NCBI GenBank assembly: GCA_036873755.1
Contig: JAVTVY010016155.1
Span: forward strand, 1 to 64,000
DNA: 64,000 nt
Reading direction: 5' to 3'
DNA from: Hanleya hanleyi
Taxonomy: Eukaryota; Mollusca; Polyplacophora; Lepidopleurida; Hanleyidae
Below the pieces are notes generated by a model. That model made no database searches. It was not told where the DNA came from and saw nothing but the letters and a program-made list of their open reading frames with translations. Positions 1-12,270 of the stretch are shown here, piece by piece. Position 1 is the stretch's first letter; each line of letters begins with the position of its first letter. Both the position numbers and the translations under genes were made by a program.

Positions 1-95
1 TAATTTTGGAGCAGTAATTGAGGAGTACTTGGAGTAATTTTGGAGCAGTAAGTGAGGAGTACTTGGGAGTAATTTTGGAGCAGTTATTGAGGCAG
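1..95. repeat. 35-bp minisatellite, left arm, truncated by window edge
   Basis: About three copies of a unit containing TAATTTTGGAGCAGTAA. It is the reverse complement of the large array at 14243-15210 and marks the outer edge of the palindrome. Confidence 0.85.
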
Positions 96-198
96 TCATT
101 TTGAAACACAGAAGTGGGGATCCTAAAACAGCATAACCTGACTTGTTGTATCTTTTACCCATGATTAGTTGGAATATTAATTAGATTATGTCAATAAC

Positions 199-2925
199 AA
201 ATGGATATTAACTAATTTTCATTTTCGTTAAATAAATTCCCGGTTAGTTATGTTATATGAAATGGATCTGGTTTTAACGGTTGTGTTATGCCGGTTGTAC
301 GTCACACTGTTATATATCAAACGGTTCTGTTGTCATTTCATAGTTGAATCATTAGCGGGTTTATTTGCGTATACCTACGGTTGTATTTTGAGACAATCTG
401 TCGCTTGCGCGCACCTGGCGTACCGGGGCGCTAAAGCGCGGCGGAGTTGTCGATTTTGACGAAAGTGTGAACCCGCGGTGTGAACAATCTGTCTTGCTTA
501 TTATTGGTGATTAGTAACTGACACCTACCACTAATTATATACGGTCATATTCGCGGAGTGTGGACGCGGGGTGAGTTGTTGGTTGATAAAGTATATAGTT
601 ATCCATTGTTTTAAAATGTTAGAGGTGAAAATTTATACGGTACCCTGCTGCATGACAATGATGAAGATCATTTACCCGCGGTGTGAAAATCTGTCGTGTG
701 TGTTATTGTCGATAATGCTTCCCATCTTGAAGAATCCGATACAGTATTTTTTTCTAAATTCCAACAAACGGAAATGTTTTCAACCAATAAATAATCCAGG
801 GAAATTGACTTGATATTGTCCTTCTCTTACAAGATAATGAAGCTGGGAAGACTTAGAGTGATTGGTTATGCGAGATCAAAATTCCATATACCCATACTTT
901 GTCCAAGAGGTGTTCAGTTCAGTTCAGTTTAGTCACTCGTTGCCAAAGGGTGGCCGGCACATGGGGGAGATACATATGATACGAGTAGATGGCGGAAGTA
1001 CAAAAACAGTGTATACCAAGCTAAATTGTAGGATTTCTCATGACAATAGACATTAATGAATTCATAATTGAATAATTCATAATTGAATAATTCATAATTG
1101 AATAATAAATGGATATTAACTAATTTTCATTTTCGTTAAATACATTCCCGGTTAGTTATGTTATATGAAATGGATCTGGTTTTAACGGTTGTGTTATGCC
1201 GGTTATACGTCACACTGTTAATAATATATATAAAACGGTTCTGTTGTCATTTCATAGTTGAATCATTAGCGGGTTTATTTGCGTATACCTACGGTTGTAT
1301 TTTGAGACAATCTGCTGCTCGCGCGCACCTGGCGTACCAAGTCGCTAAAGCGCGGCGGAGTTGTCGATTTTGACGAAAGTGTGAAACCGCGGTGTGAACA
1401 ATCTGTCTTGCTTATTATTAGTGATTAGTAACTGACACCTACCACTAATTATATACGGTCATATTCGCGGAGTGTGGACGCGGGGTGAGTTGTTGGTTGA
1501 TAAAGTATATAGTTATCCATTGTTTTAAAATGTTAGAGGTGAAAATTTATACGGTACCCTGCTGCATGACAATGATGAAGATCATTTACCCGCGGTGTAA
1601 AAATCTGTCGTGTGTGTTATTGTCGATAATGCTTCCCATCTTGAAGAATCCGATACAGTATTTTTTTCTAAATTCCAACAAACGGAAATGTTTTCAACCA
1701 ATAAATAATCCAGGGAAATTGACTTGATATTGTCCTTCTCTTACAAGATAATGAAGCTGGGAAGACTTAGAGTGATTGGTTATGCGAGATCAAAATTCCA
1801 TATACCCATACTTTGTCCAAGAGGTGTTCAGTTCAGTTCAGTTTAGTCACTCGTTGCCAAAGGGTGGCCGGCACATGGGGGAAATACATATGATACGAGT
1901 AGATGGCGGAAGTACAAAAACAGTGTATACCAAGCTAAATTGTAGGATTTCTCATGACAATAGACATTAATGAATTCATAATTGAATAATTCATAATTGA
2001 ATAATTCATAATTGAATAATTCATAATTGAATAATAAATGGATATTAACTAATTTTCATTTTCGTTAAATACATTCCCGGTTAGTTATGTTATATGAAAT
2101 GGATCTGGTTTTAACGGTTGTGTTATGCCGGTTATACGTCACACTGTTAATAATATATATAAAACGGTTCTGTTGTCATTTCATAGTTGAATCATTAGCG
2201 GGTTTATTTGCGTATACCTACGGTTGTATTTTGAGACAATCTGCTGCTCGCGCGCACCTGGCGTACCAAGTCGCTAAAGCGCGGCGGAGTTGTCGATTTT
2301 GACGAAACTGTGAAACCGCGGTGTGAACAATCTGTCTTGCTTATTATTAGTGATTAGTAACTGACACCTACCACTAATTATATACGGTCATATTCGCGGA
2401 GTGTGGACTCGGGGTGAGTTGTTGGTTGATAAAGTATATAGTTATCCATTGTTTTAAAATGTTAGACTGAGGTGAAAATTTATACGGTACCCTGCTGCAT
2501 GACAATGGTGAAGATCATTTACCCGCGGTGTGAAAATCTGTCGCGCGTGTTATTGTCGATAATGCTTCCCATCTTGAAGAATCCGATACCGTATTTTCTT
2601 CTAAATTCCAACAAACGGAAATGTTTTGAACCAATAAATAATCCAGGGAAATTGACTTGATATTGTCATTCTCTTACAAGATAATGAAGCTGGGAAGACC
2701 TAGAGTGATTGGTTATGCGAGATCAAAATTCCATATACCCATACTTTGTCCAAGAGGTGTTCAGTTCAGTTTATTCACTCGTTGCCAAAGGGTGGCCGGC
2801 ACATGGGGAAAATACATATGATACAAGTAGATGGCGGAAGTACAAAAACAGTGTATACCAAGCTAAATTTTAGGATTTCTCATGACAATAGACATTAATG
2901 AATTCATAATTGAATAATTCTCGTG
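199..2925. repeat. Three tandem copies of a roughly 915-bp unit
   Basis: Copies begin with AAATGGATATTAAC at 199, 1107 and 2036, giving spacings of 908 and 929 bp. Each ends in a short run of TTCATAATTGAATAA repeats, with three in copy 1 and four in copy 2. The right palindrome arm has a single inverted copy at about 13250-14140, so amplification happened after the arms formed or copies were lost on the right. Short frames recur in every copy but carry no recognisable protein. Confidence 0.9.
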
Positions 2926-3961
2926 AAATAAACGCTAGCTTGTCCTGTAGTACAGTATGCAGATCAGTATCAATATATAGCATTATTATACAGTTATGTC
3001 CTTTGATCCAATCAAATGATTTCGATCACATCACGTGTCCGTACAGTACTCAAAGTAATATTGGATCCCGAAATGTCGTGGAGTTCATCTTGTACGTTTT
3101 CTAAGGGAAGGGACTTGCTCGTCTCCCTCTGTCAAAACAGTGCTTCGTTGAGCTTACTAGGAATTTACAGGTTTTAAAGCAACTATTGTTATAGTTGAAT
3201 ATATCATTTGTTGAGTTATCCAATAAACCTATTGATTCAAACATGAATAGAAAATCAGTGAAAAATATCGATGACCTGTAATATAACAAGCAGCCAGAGG
3301 ATGCTAGGTCCCCCGCCGAAATGGCAGCAATATTTTTTAGCATTGTTGGTCTCAGGGGATATACACGAGGGAGGCAACTGCTGCTTCATAGGCGTTGGAT
3401 GTGGAAGGGTCTTTCTGCCTTCCCAAGTTTTAAGATCAACTCAGAACGATTGACTGAAAGTTGATTGCCTCTGTGATATAGTTTCCATGCAGTGAAGCAC
3501 CGAGAGGCATCCCCAAGTGACATCTCAAGGCATTATCTGCAAACCAAATTTGACGAGAAGCTGAAGGCATCAACCTGTTGCCCGGAAACCAAATTTTAAA
3601 TTTGCCACCAGTCGTCGCCACCTGTAGGTGCAAGTGAGCGAAATGCAATCCCAAGCATCATCTCATGGCATGGTAGCCTACATGTATTAGCCTATAGTAT
3701 CTTCTACAGGGGGCCAATGATCGGCTGATGCAGCAACAACAGCATTTTCCCAGTTAGACGGCAGATTTTGAAATCAAAAACGAGGCCGCGCTATGTCATC
3801 AGTCAACTGAGACAGTCGCGTGGTTGTGTATGAAGATTGGGGTGGGTCTTATCTAATAGTGATCCAATGAAAATGCTCGTATTAGTTTAAATGGCGGGGT
3901 CGAATGACCAATCACTGAACGGGAGACAGCTGGAACAGTACGTTGACACTGTCTGTTAATA

Positions 3962-4245
3962 CAGGGGCGTCGGAAGCAAATTCAAAGTGGTACGGCCACT
4001 ATCATTGCACTTTAGGTGAGGATCCAGGGGCCGCCCAGGCCCCAGATGCTCCTGGGATCTAGATCGCCGAAGAAGCGTTCTGAGCGATTTCTGGCGTCAA
4101 TCAAAATCACTCTGCATTGAAGTGTATTTTTAGTTCTTTCCTAACCCTTTTAACATGAAAACGCAATCGATGGTTTTCTGCGATGCTGAATTACAAAAAC
4201 ATTGTGTATAGTATAGTACTTTATCTAGGCACATCGTGTAGAAGT
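3962..4245 (+). mobile_element. Terminal fragment of the CAGGGGCGTCGGAAGC element family
   Basis: It starts with CAGGGGCGTCGGAAGC and closely matches the first roughly 280 bases of the 5-kb element at 39383. The shared tract runs through GTGGTACGGCCACTATC and ATGAAAACGCAATCGATGG. It is a one-ended copy of that family. Confidence 0.8.
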
Positions 4246-4259
4246 AACCGAGATGATGC

Positions 4260-5133
4260 ATCGATAATGTATACCAAATTTTACATTGAGCATTTGAACA
4301 GTGTCAGAGATAGAGATCATTAATGATTTTACATAAATTAAAGATGGTTGCCCATCCTTCCCGTCACTCAGAGGAACTAATGTGGTTATTCATTAATGCA
4401 AGTCTCTTCATACATCGATGCTGTAAATCAAGTTTCGTATAGAACATTTGAATGGTATCAGAGATAAACATCATTAAAGATTTTGAATAAATTAAAGATG
4501 GCCGCCAAGATTTCCGCCCAATCAGAGAAACCAGATCTGTCGTTCATCGTAAGTCTTGATGCATCAATGATGTATACCAAATTTTACACTGAGCACTCCA
4601 ACGGAATCAGATATAGAGATCATTAATGATTTTGCCTAAATTAAAGATGGCCACCAAGGTTTTCAGTCAATCAGGTCCCGGTTCAAAGTATCTGGATGTA
4701 TCGATGATATATACCAACCTTCATATAAAACAATTGAATGGTAACCGAGATATGTAGGCTATCATTATCGATTTCGCATGAATTAAAGATGGCCTCCAGG
4801 GTTCCCAGCTAATCAGAAAAGCCTGTTTGGTAATTCGTTGAAAGTTGCTTGATGTATCGATGATGTATATCAAATTTCGTATTGAACAGTTGAATGGTTT
4901 CCGAGATATGGATAATTATCCATTTTGCATGAAATTAAAGATGGCTGCTAAGGTTCCCACCCAATCAGGTCCCAATTCTATAGGCTTCTGGTCCTTGACT
5001 AGGTAAATAAGCATACCAAATTTGGAATTCATCAGCGGAACAGTTTTCCGGCTATCTCGTTCACGAACGGACCTACGGACAGACGGACGTGCAAGATGAT
5101 GACAATACCCCATGGCCAAAATTGGCCGAGGGG
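4260..5133. repeat. About five degenerate 150-bp tandem repeats ending in CCGAGGGG
   Basis: AAAGATGG recurs at about 4341, 4494, 4644, 4785 and 4938. The right end has a GGACAGACGGACG run, then GACAATACCCC and CCGAGGGG followed by TA at 5133. Read on the minus strand, this end has the layout of the element at 56601-57707, so it is probably the same or a related family. Confidence 0.65.
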
Positions 5134-5629
5134 TAAAAACATGGGTCTGTGCCTGATAAATTTTAAGCCTTTTGGGGTTGCAACTCATTCATGGAATGCT
5201 CCCTGTACATGAACAACTGCACTGACAACTGCATGCCATCATCTGTCAGTCTGAAGACCGGCAAGGTTGAATTCAGTTGAATTCAGGAAATTGATCATAT
5301 GTACAGTGTGCACCCAAACATTAGGAACACAGTTGTAATTAATATAGTAATATACATGTGTGGACACAAATGATTCGTGCAGAAGCTTCAGGGTAAATCA
5401 TATGATATGCAATGCAATTATTTGTTAGCAAAATTGAAGGAAATGTTGTCCTTCGTTTAAGATGACACGAAATTCAAAAATCAGGGATTCAGTACTGCGG
5501 GGATTTCCCCGCCAGTTAATTCACATTATACTTCTGAAATAAAATATGGTTCATGCAAAAGCTTTAGGGTAAATCATATGATGTGGAATAGAATGATTTC
5601 ATATAGCAAAATTGAAGGCCCATTTTAAC

Positions 5630-6690
5630 TGGAACGGACAAGAAGAAGAGAAACTCAGTGGTGCCACCTTCAGGCCGATGTTGCTGAAATGCAATATGGA
5701 CTGGGCTCTTGTCGCAAGGAATGCGAATGCTGAATTTCGGAATAATCCAACAAAGCGTTAGGAAGTTATCGCTTCGAACAGACATGCACGGACGTACACG
5801 AACATCCACGGACTCAAAGAAGCAAGAACCAGTGGCGCTACCTTCAGGCAGATGTTGCTGAAATGTAATACGGACTGGCGTCTTGTCACAAGGAATGCGT
5901 ATTCTAATTTTGGAAGAATCCAACAAAACTTTAGGAAGTTATCACTTCGAACAGACATGCACGGACGTACACGGACATCCACGGATGCAAAGAAGCAAGA
6001 ACTAGTGGCGCCACCTTCAGGCAGATGTTGCTGAAATGCAATACGGACTGGCCTCTTGTCGCAAGGAATGCGAATGCTGAATTTCGGAAGAATCCAACAA
6101 AGCGTTAGGAAGTTATCGCTTCGAACAGACATGCACGGACGTACACGAACATCCACGGACACAAAGAAGTAAGAACCAGTGGCGCCATCTTCAGGCAGAT
6201 GTTGCTGAGATGTAATACAGACTGGCATCTTGTCGCAAGGTATGCATATTCCGAATTTCGGAAGAATCCAACAAAGCGTTAGGAAGTTATCACTTCGAAC
6301 AGACGTACACGGACATTCACGGATACGAAGAAGCAAGAACTAGTGGCGCCACCTTCAAGCAGATGTTGCTGAAATGCAATACGGACTGGTGTCTTGTCGC
6401 AAGGAATGCGTATGCCGAATTTCGGAAGAATCCAACTAAGCGTTAGAAAGTTATCGCTTCGAACAGACATGTACGGACGTACACGGACATCCACATACGC
6501 AAAGAAGCAAGAACTAGTGGCGCTACCTTCAGGCAGATGTTGCTGAAATGCAATACGGACTGGCGTCTTGCCGCAAGGAATGCATATTCCGAATTTCGAA
6601 AGAATCCAACAAAGCGTTAGGAAGTTATCGCTTCGAACAGACATGGACGGACATCCACGGACATCCACGGACACAAAGAAGCAAGAACCA
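5630..6690. repeat. 174-bp tandem repeat, six to seven copies
   Basis: GATGTTGCTGA recurs at 5677, 5851, 6024, 6198, 6362 and 6536, with steps of 174, 173, 174, 164 and 174. Because 174 is a multiple of 3, a frame stays open across copies on the minus strand. It shows only the repeated motif and is not accepted as a gene. Confidence 0.9.
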
Positions 6691-7064
6691 TTTTAAAGTC
6701 CCCGGCCGCGTTGCGGCGGGGGACAAAAAAAGGTCACTGTTCACTGTCCTGTACAGCATGGAATGGTATTGCACTCGTTTATGCCGCGATGAAACTCCGC
6801 ATTGGACTCGACGCTTTCGGACCTCTCGTCCAATATCATGTACGTACGGTCTTTTTCTTATCGCCAATGTGTGCACGCACTATGGTATTAACCCATCAAA
6901 ATGGCCGTATTGAGCGATTATTCCCGTACACACAAAATCATTTTATGAACTTCTGAAAATATGTGATGTAAGCTACAGGTTAACATCACGTGAAAGGATA
7001 TAAACTTTCACCACTTTGTGGTGTTATGTATAATTTTAATTTATTAATGGCAATACAGAATCTA

Positions 7065-8330
7065 CAGGGGTAAAAGCGTTCGGTGTCCGGTTTTTCACGT
7101 ATATTATCGTTCTATTATCGTTTGAAACGCGTTTCAATAGCGTTCTAAACGCGTTTTGTATTCATTTCGTTTGCTTCTCAAAGAACGCGTTTATACCTCG
7201 CAAACGCGTTTGATCATCGGTATGTTCATTTATCTTTCGTTTCGTTTCGCTTAAAACGCGTTTCACGAACGCGTTTATGAACGCGTTTGAAACGCGTTTT
7301 GAAACGTGTTTTGGAAACGCGTTTCGGAACGCGTTTTATTGTTGTTGTTGTTAAATAAGCATCACCGTCAACACCACGGTTGCTTCGTCGGGCGAGAATA
7401 CTATATTTGGTCTGTTTTTATTTATTTGTGCAATGGTTCGGCGACTGAGTGTTGATCAAAACCCGCATGGAGTCAAGGTCAGGCGAAATGCTTTTTCGGT
7501 TCGGTATCACACGCCTGACTAATCATTTCGCTTGGTACGGGAAGACAAATGTTTCTTCGCTTGGTGAACGAAAAGATTTAAGCTTGCGTTTGAAACGCGT
7601 TTTGAAAACGCGTTTCGAAACGCGTTTGGAAACGCGTTTCGTAACGCGTTTTATTGTTGTTGTTAAATAAGCATTACCGTCCACACCACGGTTGCTTCGT
7701 CGGGCGAGAATATTATTTGGTCTGTTTTTTTTATCTTTGTACAACGGTTCGGCGACTGAGTGTTGGTCAAAAGCTGCATGGAGTCACGGTCAGGCGAAAC
7801 GCTTTTTCGACTCAGTATAACATGCCGGATTAATCATTTCGCTTGGTACGGGAAGACATATATTGTTTCGCTTGGTGAACGAAAAGATTTAATCTTAGCG
7901 CAATATATAAACGAAACGAATTACCGGACACAGAACGTGTTTACCCTTGTATATTAAAGGCTGTGCCACATATATTTATAGCACAGGGATTATAATAGCG
8001 GCTGGGGAAAGCCCCGACACGTGGACTTCCTGGCCTGGTTTGCAAAATAAAAACACAAATTTGCACAAAGTCGAACGAAAAGAGAAACCCGTTCGAAACG
8101 CGTTTATAAAACGCATTCACAAACGCGTTTATAGACGCGTTTCGATCAGAGCAAACGCGTTTGACGAGGGAAACGCGTTTTGATAAAATAAAAATTAAGC
8201 GATATTGAAAGCGTTTCGTTTACTATAATCGTTTGGTAAGCGTTTGAAACGCGTTTACATTTCGTTCCGTTCGCGTTTCGTTAGGTCAAACTAAACGAAA
8301 ATAGCCGGACACCGAACGCTTTTACCCCTG
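7065..8330. mobile_element. 1266-bp non-autonomous DNA element with 26-bp TIRs and TA duplication
   Basis: Both ends begin CAGGGGTAAAAGCG in inverted orientation and match for 26 bases (7065-7090 and 8305-8330). TA flanks both sides (7063-7064 and 8331-8332). The right palindrome arm at 12558-12564 has a single TA and no element, which is an empty site. The interior is packed with the palindromic 10-mer AAACGCGTTT, and holds a direct repeat of about 250 bp at about 7335-7590 and 7650-7900. No transposase is present. A TA duplication is typical of Tc1/mariner-like and some other superfamilies, and I cannot choose between them. Confidence 0.9.
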
Positions 8331-8332
8331 TA

Positions 8333-8870
8333 TATTACTGTTTGTCGCTTCCCTCGTATCGGTACGACGAGAAGCCATCTACATCACACTCAGAAATATG
8401 GAGAAAATGTACATAATAATAATAATAATGAACTTTATTTAAAGTCGATGGCCCGTTCAGCCAATAAGGCCGATCTTCCACAGGGTCGACCCGATGATCT
8501 ACCCGATATTCTAATCCTAATCACAGGTATAATGTGACTTTCATTGACGTCAATGATCGTGGACTTTTTAGGCATTTTTTGTAGACTTTTATAGCCTTTC
8601 GAGAAATTTCATTAACTTTTACAGCGTTAAAAAGCTAGACGTCGGGCGCCTATTGGAGGACGATGAATGGATAGTTTGCAAAACCCAGATTGTTACGTCT
8701 TTGGCGACGTGATGTGTCAAATTCATGGTATTAATGATCTACCCGATATACTAATCCTAATCACAGGTATAATGTGACTTTCATTGACGTCAATGATCGT
8801 GGACTTTTTAGGCATTCTTTGTAGACTTTTATAGCCTTTCGAGAAATTTCATTAAATTTTACGAGGAATT
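8333..8870. repeat. Left-arm segment with an internal 135-bp duplication
   Basis: GATCTACCCGATAT followed by about 135 bp occurs at about 8497 and again at 8735. The right arm has it once (12256-12380). A stretch with (TAA)n and GAACTTTATTT at about 8410-8480 is also missing from the right arm and resembles a retroposon tail. Confidence 0.7.
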
Positions 8871-9550
8871 ACCATGGAATCTGGGGACTTTCATGGACTT
8901 TCGAGGACTTTCATAGACTTATGAAGGGGTGTTCATGGAGTTGGACCTTTATGGACTTACGAAGGATTTTGCTGGATTTTCGATGACTTCCAAGGATTTT
9001 TTAGGATTTTAATGACTTCAAGGGACTTACGACGAGGTATCATCATGGACTTGTAAATGTATTTGAGGATATTTTATTGACTTGTAAGGATTTTTCATTG
9101 ACTTGTAAGGATTTTTGAGGACTTTCGATGACTCACAATTTTTTTTGGATAATTTTAATAACTTAAAGGGACTTACGACGAGGTTTTATCATGGACTTGT
9201 GACATTATTTGACGACATCATGAATTTTGGGACCATTTTTAGACTTTTATGGTTGGTGAGGACTTGCATGAACATTTTGACGAGGAATTACCATGGACTG
9301 TTGAGGACGTTGTCATGGAATATTTAAGAACTTTCATAAATTTCTGAGGGTTTTTCATGGACTTTGATGGGTGTTTATGGACTAACGAACTATTTTGGCG
9401 GACTTTCGATGGCTTCCAAGGATTTTTTTTTAGGATTTTAATGACTTCAAAGGACTTACGACGAGGTATTATCATAGACTTGTAAGGGTATTTGAGGACT
9501 TCATGAATTTTGGGACCATTTATGACTTCCATAAATATTTGAGGTATTTG
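8870..9550. repeat. Degenerate GGACTTT/GACTT minisatellite, left arm
   Basis: Imperfect repetition of short units such as ATGGACTTTCGA and GACTTACGACGAGG. It is mirrored in the right arm at 11562-12270. No consistent reading frame survives. Confidence 0.8.
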
Positions 9551-10155
9551 GGATAATATTGCTGTTGTTTCGGTGAGGCCGAAAGAAAGGAGAACAAAAC
9601 CTCGGTTACTAAGTTCAAGTGTATTTATTTATACAAATTAATTTAGTAATGACAGTTTCAAAACGAATATACAAACTGGGCATAGCGATAATCCTAGTAC
9701 CCAAACGTCAATTTCATTGTCATAACCCTGTGAAATGGCTGAGGATATATCGATAACAAATGCAACGGCACGCCCTGGTGGTGAAATCAACTAATCAAAA
9801 GGATTGTTCGACTGTCTTGTATATTCGCGCGGCAAAAGTCGGTTTATTAAGAATTTACGCATCTCAGCGGCAGATTCTTCCGTGTCGTCGTTTTTTCATT
9901 CAAAATTTCAAAATTCATGAAGTCCTCAAATACCCTTACATGGAAAGTTCTTCAATATTACAATTATTACACGTGATAATAGAATATGCAGATTATGTCA
10001 TACTGGTACGGTAGAGGATGAAATGCACTTCATTCTCAACCGTTCCCATTATTCCGTCACCATGCCTTCATCATCACCATCATTGTCATCATCATCATCA
10101 TCGGCGCCAGTAGCGTCGGTATCCTTTTGATCACCATGGTAGCCAAAGGTTTGAC

Positions 10156-10371
10156 CTAAAGTACATTTATTTTTACCATTACTATCGGAACTGGGAAATT
10201 TATCGACATTACCTCCACCCACTTGGCAACACGTCTCAAGGTTACTTGAAGTTCCCAGGGTTGATGTGTATTCTCGCTATCGACACATGGACAAGCTCCG
10301 GTTTTCTGATGTTTTAACATGTTGGATCGATTGGCAAATTCACGAGAGCATCCATAGCATTGAGAACTCAT
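10156..10371 (-). pseudogene. Mirror copy of zinc-finger gene start
   Basis: A 71-residue frame beginning MSSQCYGCSREF carries a C-x2-C-x3-F-x5-M-x2-H-x5-C finger, which is the classical C2H2 fold pattern with Cys as the fourth ligand. It is the inverted partner of 10504-11327 and differs by scattered substitutions. After the finger, the aspartate-rich continuation is cut short near 10060 and the sequence is replaced by minisatellite-like DNA. The basic 3' part is missing from this arm, so it is a truncated copy. The function of the family is unknown to me. Confidence 0.6.
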
Positions 10372-10503
10372 ATATCCTTAAGAACGACGCCCCCTGTCGG
10401 CAAGTAGAGTCATTTCACTTTAGCTGAATGTCGATGTTTAACACCATCATTCCTCTTTGGCAAATACGTGAGACTAGTGTGGTACGGTCGTTCTAAAGGA
10501 GAT

Positions 10504-11327
10504 ATGAGTTCTCAATGCTATGGATGCTCTCGTGAGTTTGCCAATCGATCCAACATGGTAAAACATCAGAAAATTGGAGCTTGTTTATGCGTCGATAGCG
10601 AGAATACACATCAATCCTGGGAACTTCAAGTAACCTTGAGACGTGTTGCCAAGTGGGCGGAGGTAATATCGATAAATTTCCCAGTTCCGGTAGTATTGGT
10701 AAAAATAAATGTACTTTAGGTCAAACCTTTGGCTACCATGGTGATCAAAATGATACCGACGCTACTGGCGCCGATGATGATGATGATAACAATGATGGTG
10801 ATGATGAAGTCAATGGTGACGATGATAACTACACTGATGACGACGGTGAAGTGCGAATGATGATGAAGATGATGAGGAAGATGATGATGATGATGACAAC
10901 GGCGATGATGACGATGATGATGATGACAAAGATGATGTCGAGAATGAGGAGGATGAACATGGTGATGAGGATTTGAATGAGGAGTGTTTGTGGGATCTCT
11001 TCGCAGATAAAGCGATTGTTGATCATGAATCTGATATAAACGACCTTGCGGAAGCAACCAACTGCGCTGCAGATGGCGTATGACAAGCTTTTACCCAGAA
11101 TACAGACAAGTTTCCAAAATATCTACGTTCATAATTTAAGGTTATGGAGAAAACTACAGAAGCACCCGATTCAAAAGAAAGTAATGGCGACTAAGAAACG
11201 GAAGCGTGAGAAAGACGACTTATCAAACGTTGAAGCGGAAGAATCTGCCGCTGAGATGCGTAAATTCTTAATAAACCGACTTTTGCCGCGCGAATATACA
11301 CGACAGTCGAACAATCCTTTTGATTAG
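10504..11327 (+). pseudogene. Zinc finger - acidic tract - basic tail protein gene, frame-broken
   Basis: ATG at 10504 opens a frame with a C2HC finger (C-x2-C-x12-H-x5-C, about residues 5-27) that stays open to 10719. A second frame (about 10653-10860) and a third (about 10860-11080) each encode long Asp/Glu runs. A last frame (11046-11327) encodes a basic segment with KKRKRE, then an acidic/helical stretch ending ...RKFLINRLLPRE. These parts overlap end to end in one order but change frame at least twice. It is therefore either a decayed single gene or one with unrecognised introns. The finger, acidic spacer and basic tail suggest a nuclear DNA-binding protein. It is the only coding-like content of the palindrome core and no named family was recognised. 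Confidence 0.5.
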
Positions 11328-11561
11328 TTGATTTCGTCACCAGGGCGTGCCGTTGCATTTGTTTTCGATATATCCTCAGCAATTTCAAAGGGTTATGGCA
11401 ATGAAATTGACGTTTGGGTACTAGGATTATCGCTATGTCCAGTTTGTATATTCGTTTTGAAACTGTCATTACTAAATTAATTTGTATAAATAAATATACT
11501 TTGAACTTAGCAACCGACGTTTTGTTCTTCTTTCTTTCGGCCTCACCGAAACAACAGCAAT

Positions 11562-12270
11562 ATTATCCCAAATACCTCAAATATTTATGGAAGTCATAAA
11601 CGGTCCCAAAATCCATGAAGTCCTCAAATACCCTCACAAGTCCATGAAAATACCTCGTCGTAAGTCCTTTGAAGTCATTAAAATCCCGAAAAATCCATGG
11701 AAGTCATCGAAAATCCGCCAAAATCCTTCGTTAGTCCATAAACATCCATCAAAGTCCATGAAAAACCCTCAGAAATTTATGAAAGTTCTTAAATATTCCA
11801 TGACAAGTCCTCAACAGTCCATGGTAATTCCTCGTAAAAATGTTCATGCAAATCCTCACAAACCATAAAAGTCTAAAAGCGGTCCCAAAATCCATGATGA
11901 TGTCAAATAATCTCACAAGTCTATGATAAAACCTCGTCGTAAGTCCCTTTAAGTTGTTAAAATTCTCAAAAAATCCGTGAGTCATCGAAACTCCTCAAAA
12001 ATCCTTACAAGTCAATGAAAAATCCTTACAAGTCAACGAAAAATCCTCAAATGCATTTACAAGTCCATGATGATACCTCGTCGTAAGTCCCTTGAAGTCA
12101 TTAACATCCTAAAAAATCCTTGGAAGTCATCGAAAATCCAGCAAAATCCTTTGTAAGAGCATAAACCTCCAAATCGATGAAAAATCCTTCATCAATCTAT
12201 GAAAGTCCTCGAAAGTCCATGAAAGTCTCCAGATTCCATGGTAATTCCTCGTAAAATTTAATGAAATTTC
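11562..12270. repeat. Degenerate minisatellite, right arm
   Basis: The inverted counterpart of 8870-9550, reading AAGTCCATGAAAATCC-like units on the plus strand. Confidence 0.8.

Larger units (their letters stand above)
3288..6724. mobile_element. 3.4-kb insertion in left palindrome arm, short terminal inverted repeats
   Basis: The right arm runs straight through this point (about 12862-12885), so the block is absent there. Near its ends are GTCCCCCGCCG (3308) and the complementary CGGCGGGGGAC (ending 6724), an 11-bp inverted match. The 20 bases at 3288-3307 lie outside that match, so the exact left boundary and target duplication are unclear. The interior holds smaller repeats (3962-4245, 4260-5133, 5630-6690) and no transposase that I recognise. 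It is probably a non-autonomous element or a nest of several. Confidence 0.6.

Noticed and set aside
250..2660. Recurring 64-80 residue frames
   Set aside because: They recur only because the 915-bp unit is tandemly repeated. They have no domain and do not extend across units.
5564..6674. Long minus-strand frames (up to 192 residues)
   Set aside because: The 174-bp repeat is a multiple of 3, so frames stay open by repetition. No recognisable protein is present.
10716..11057. His-rich frames on the minus strand
   Set aside because: They are antisense of the GAT/GAC acidic tract. The plus-strand order of finger, acidic and basic parts is more coherent.
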